From Ruegeria aquimaris (lineage in GTDB: Bacteria > Pseudomonadota > Alphaproteobacteria > Rhodobacterales > Rhodobacteraceae): a stretch of 64,000 nucleotides of DNA. The translations under genes were made by a program, and so were the position numbers. Positions within the stretch are counted from its first letter, which is position 1. The number at the start of each line of letters is the position of its first letter. The stretch covers positions 62,001 through 126,000 of the forward strand of contig NZ_JAOWLB010000009.1 of NCBI RefSeq assembly GCF_025751555.1. Direction: 5' to 3'. This document shows positions 63,934 to 64,000 of this stretch, piece by piece. The notes under the pieces were generated by a model. That model was not told the origin of the DNA. It worked only from the letters and a program-made list of their open reading frames with translations, and ran no database searches.

Positions 63934-64000
63934 TCAGATACCTCTTTTTTGGGTGAGTACCTGAAGGATCTATAGAAGCGGAGTTGGGATTACAATCCCA

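Overview
The window looks like a chromosomal segment of a Roseobacter-clade alphaproteobacterium (Rhodobacteraceae, Ruegeria-like). This rests on high GC, an F0 ATP synthase operon split from F1 and carrying both b and b-prime subunits plus atpI, a pyrB-pyrC-prime-plsY cluster, initiator-tRNA-like sequence, and FNR-type (FnrL) boxes. No database search was possible, so the genus is inference.

Bases 1-27.7 kb are mostly core genome. From left to right they hold smc; a PLP aminotransferase divergent from a FadR-type regulator; the F0 operon atpI-atpB-atpE-atpF'-atpF (minus strand) with a clear sigma70-type promoter; an ArsR regulator; a LysR-EamA pair divergent from an azoreductase; an Asp/Glu racemase-like gene; yqgE; a DsbD N-domain protein; a Nudix hydrolase; an RND efflux pair; a minus-strand operon (uracil-DNA glycosylase-like, phosphoesterase, LysE, MoaB); a cysteine-rich secreted protein; and pyrB, two small membrane proteins, a dihydroorotase-like gene without metal ligands, plsY, a small orphan and a YHS protein.

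Bases 27.7-29.6 kb are gene debris: a frameshifted SARP-type regulator fragment, a truncated IS3-type orfA and the truncated start of a phage terminase module. Bases 29.6-36.3 kb carry secreted and envelope-glycan genes (secreted hypothetical, SUMF1-type protein, large secreted protein, NAD-dependent epimerase, HAD-UbiA fusion, GtrA).

Bases 36.9-52.8 kb look like a low-oxygen/stress metabolic island. It holds a COG2187 kinase-like protein, a PRPP synthetase, a degraded IS6 transposase, an operon of AMP-forming acyl-CoA synthetase + E1 alpha-beta fusion + E2 + acyl carrier protein, a type II P-type ATPase, oleate hydratase, an unknown protein and a Lon-type protease, with a FlbD-like small gene. 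A perfect FNR palindrome (TTGAT-N4-ATCAA) precedes lon, and a 9/10 match precedes the synthetase/dehydrogenase operon. A further 9/10 match lies between the epimerase and HAD-UbiA genes.

From 53155 to the window end lies an integrated element. It starts at a 47-nt 3' fragment of an initiator tRNA gene (attachment-site scar). It then carries a DUF262 + HEPN two-gene module (probable defence), a P4-type tyrosine integrase, an AlpA-like/VRR-NUC/HTH phage-type gene cluster with striking internal GTGTCCGG repeats, and a Dcm-like methylase + Vsr + MvaI/BcnI-type endonuclease restriction-modification system. The far end of the element is beyond the window.
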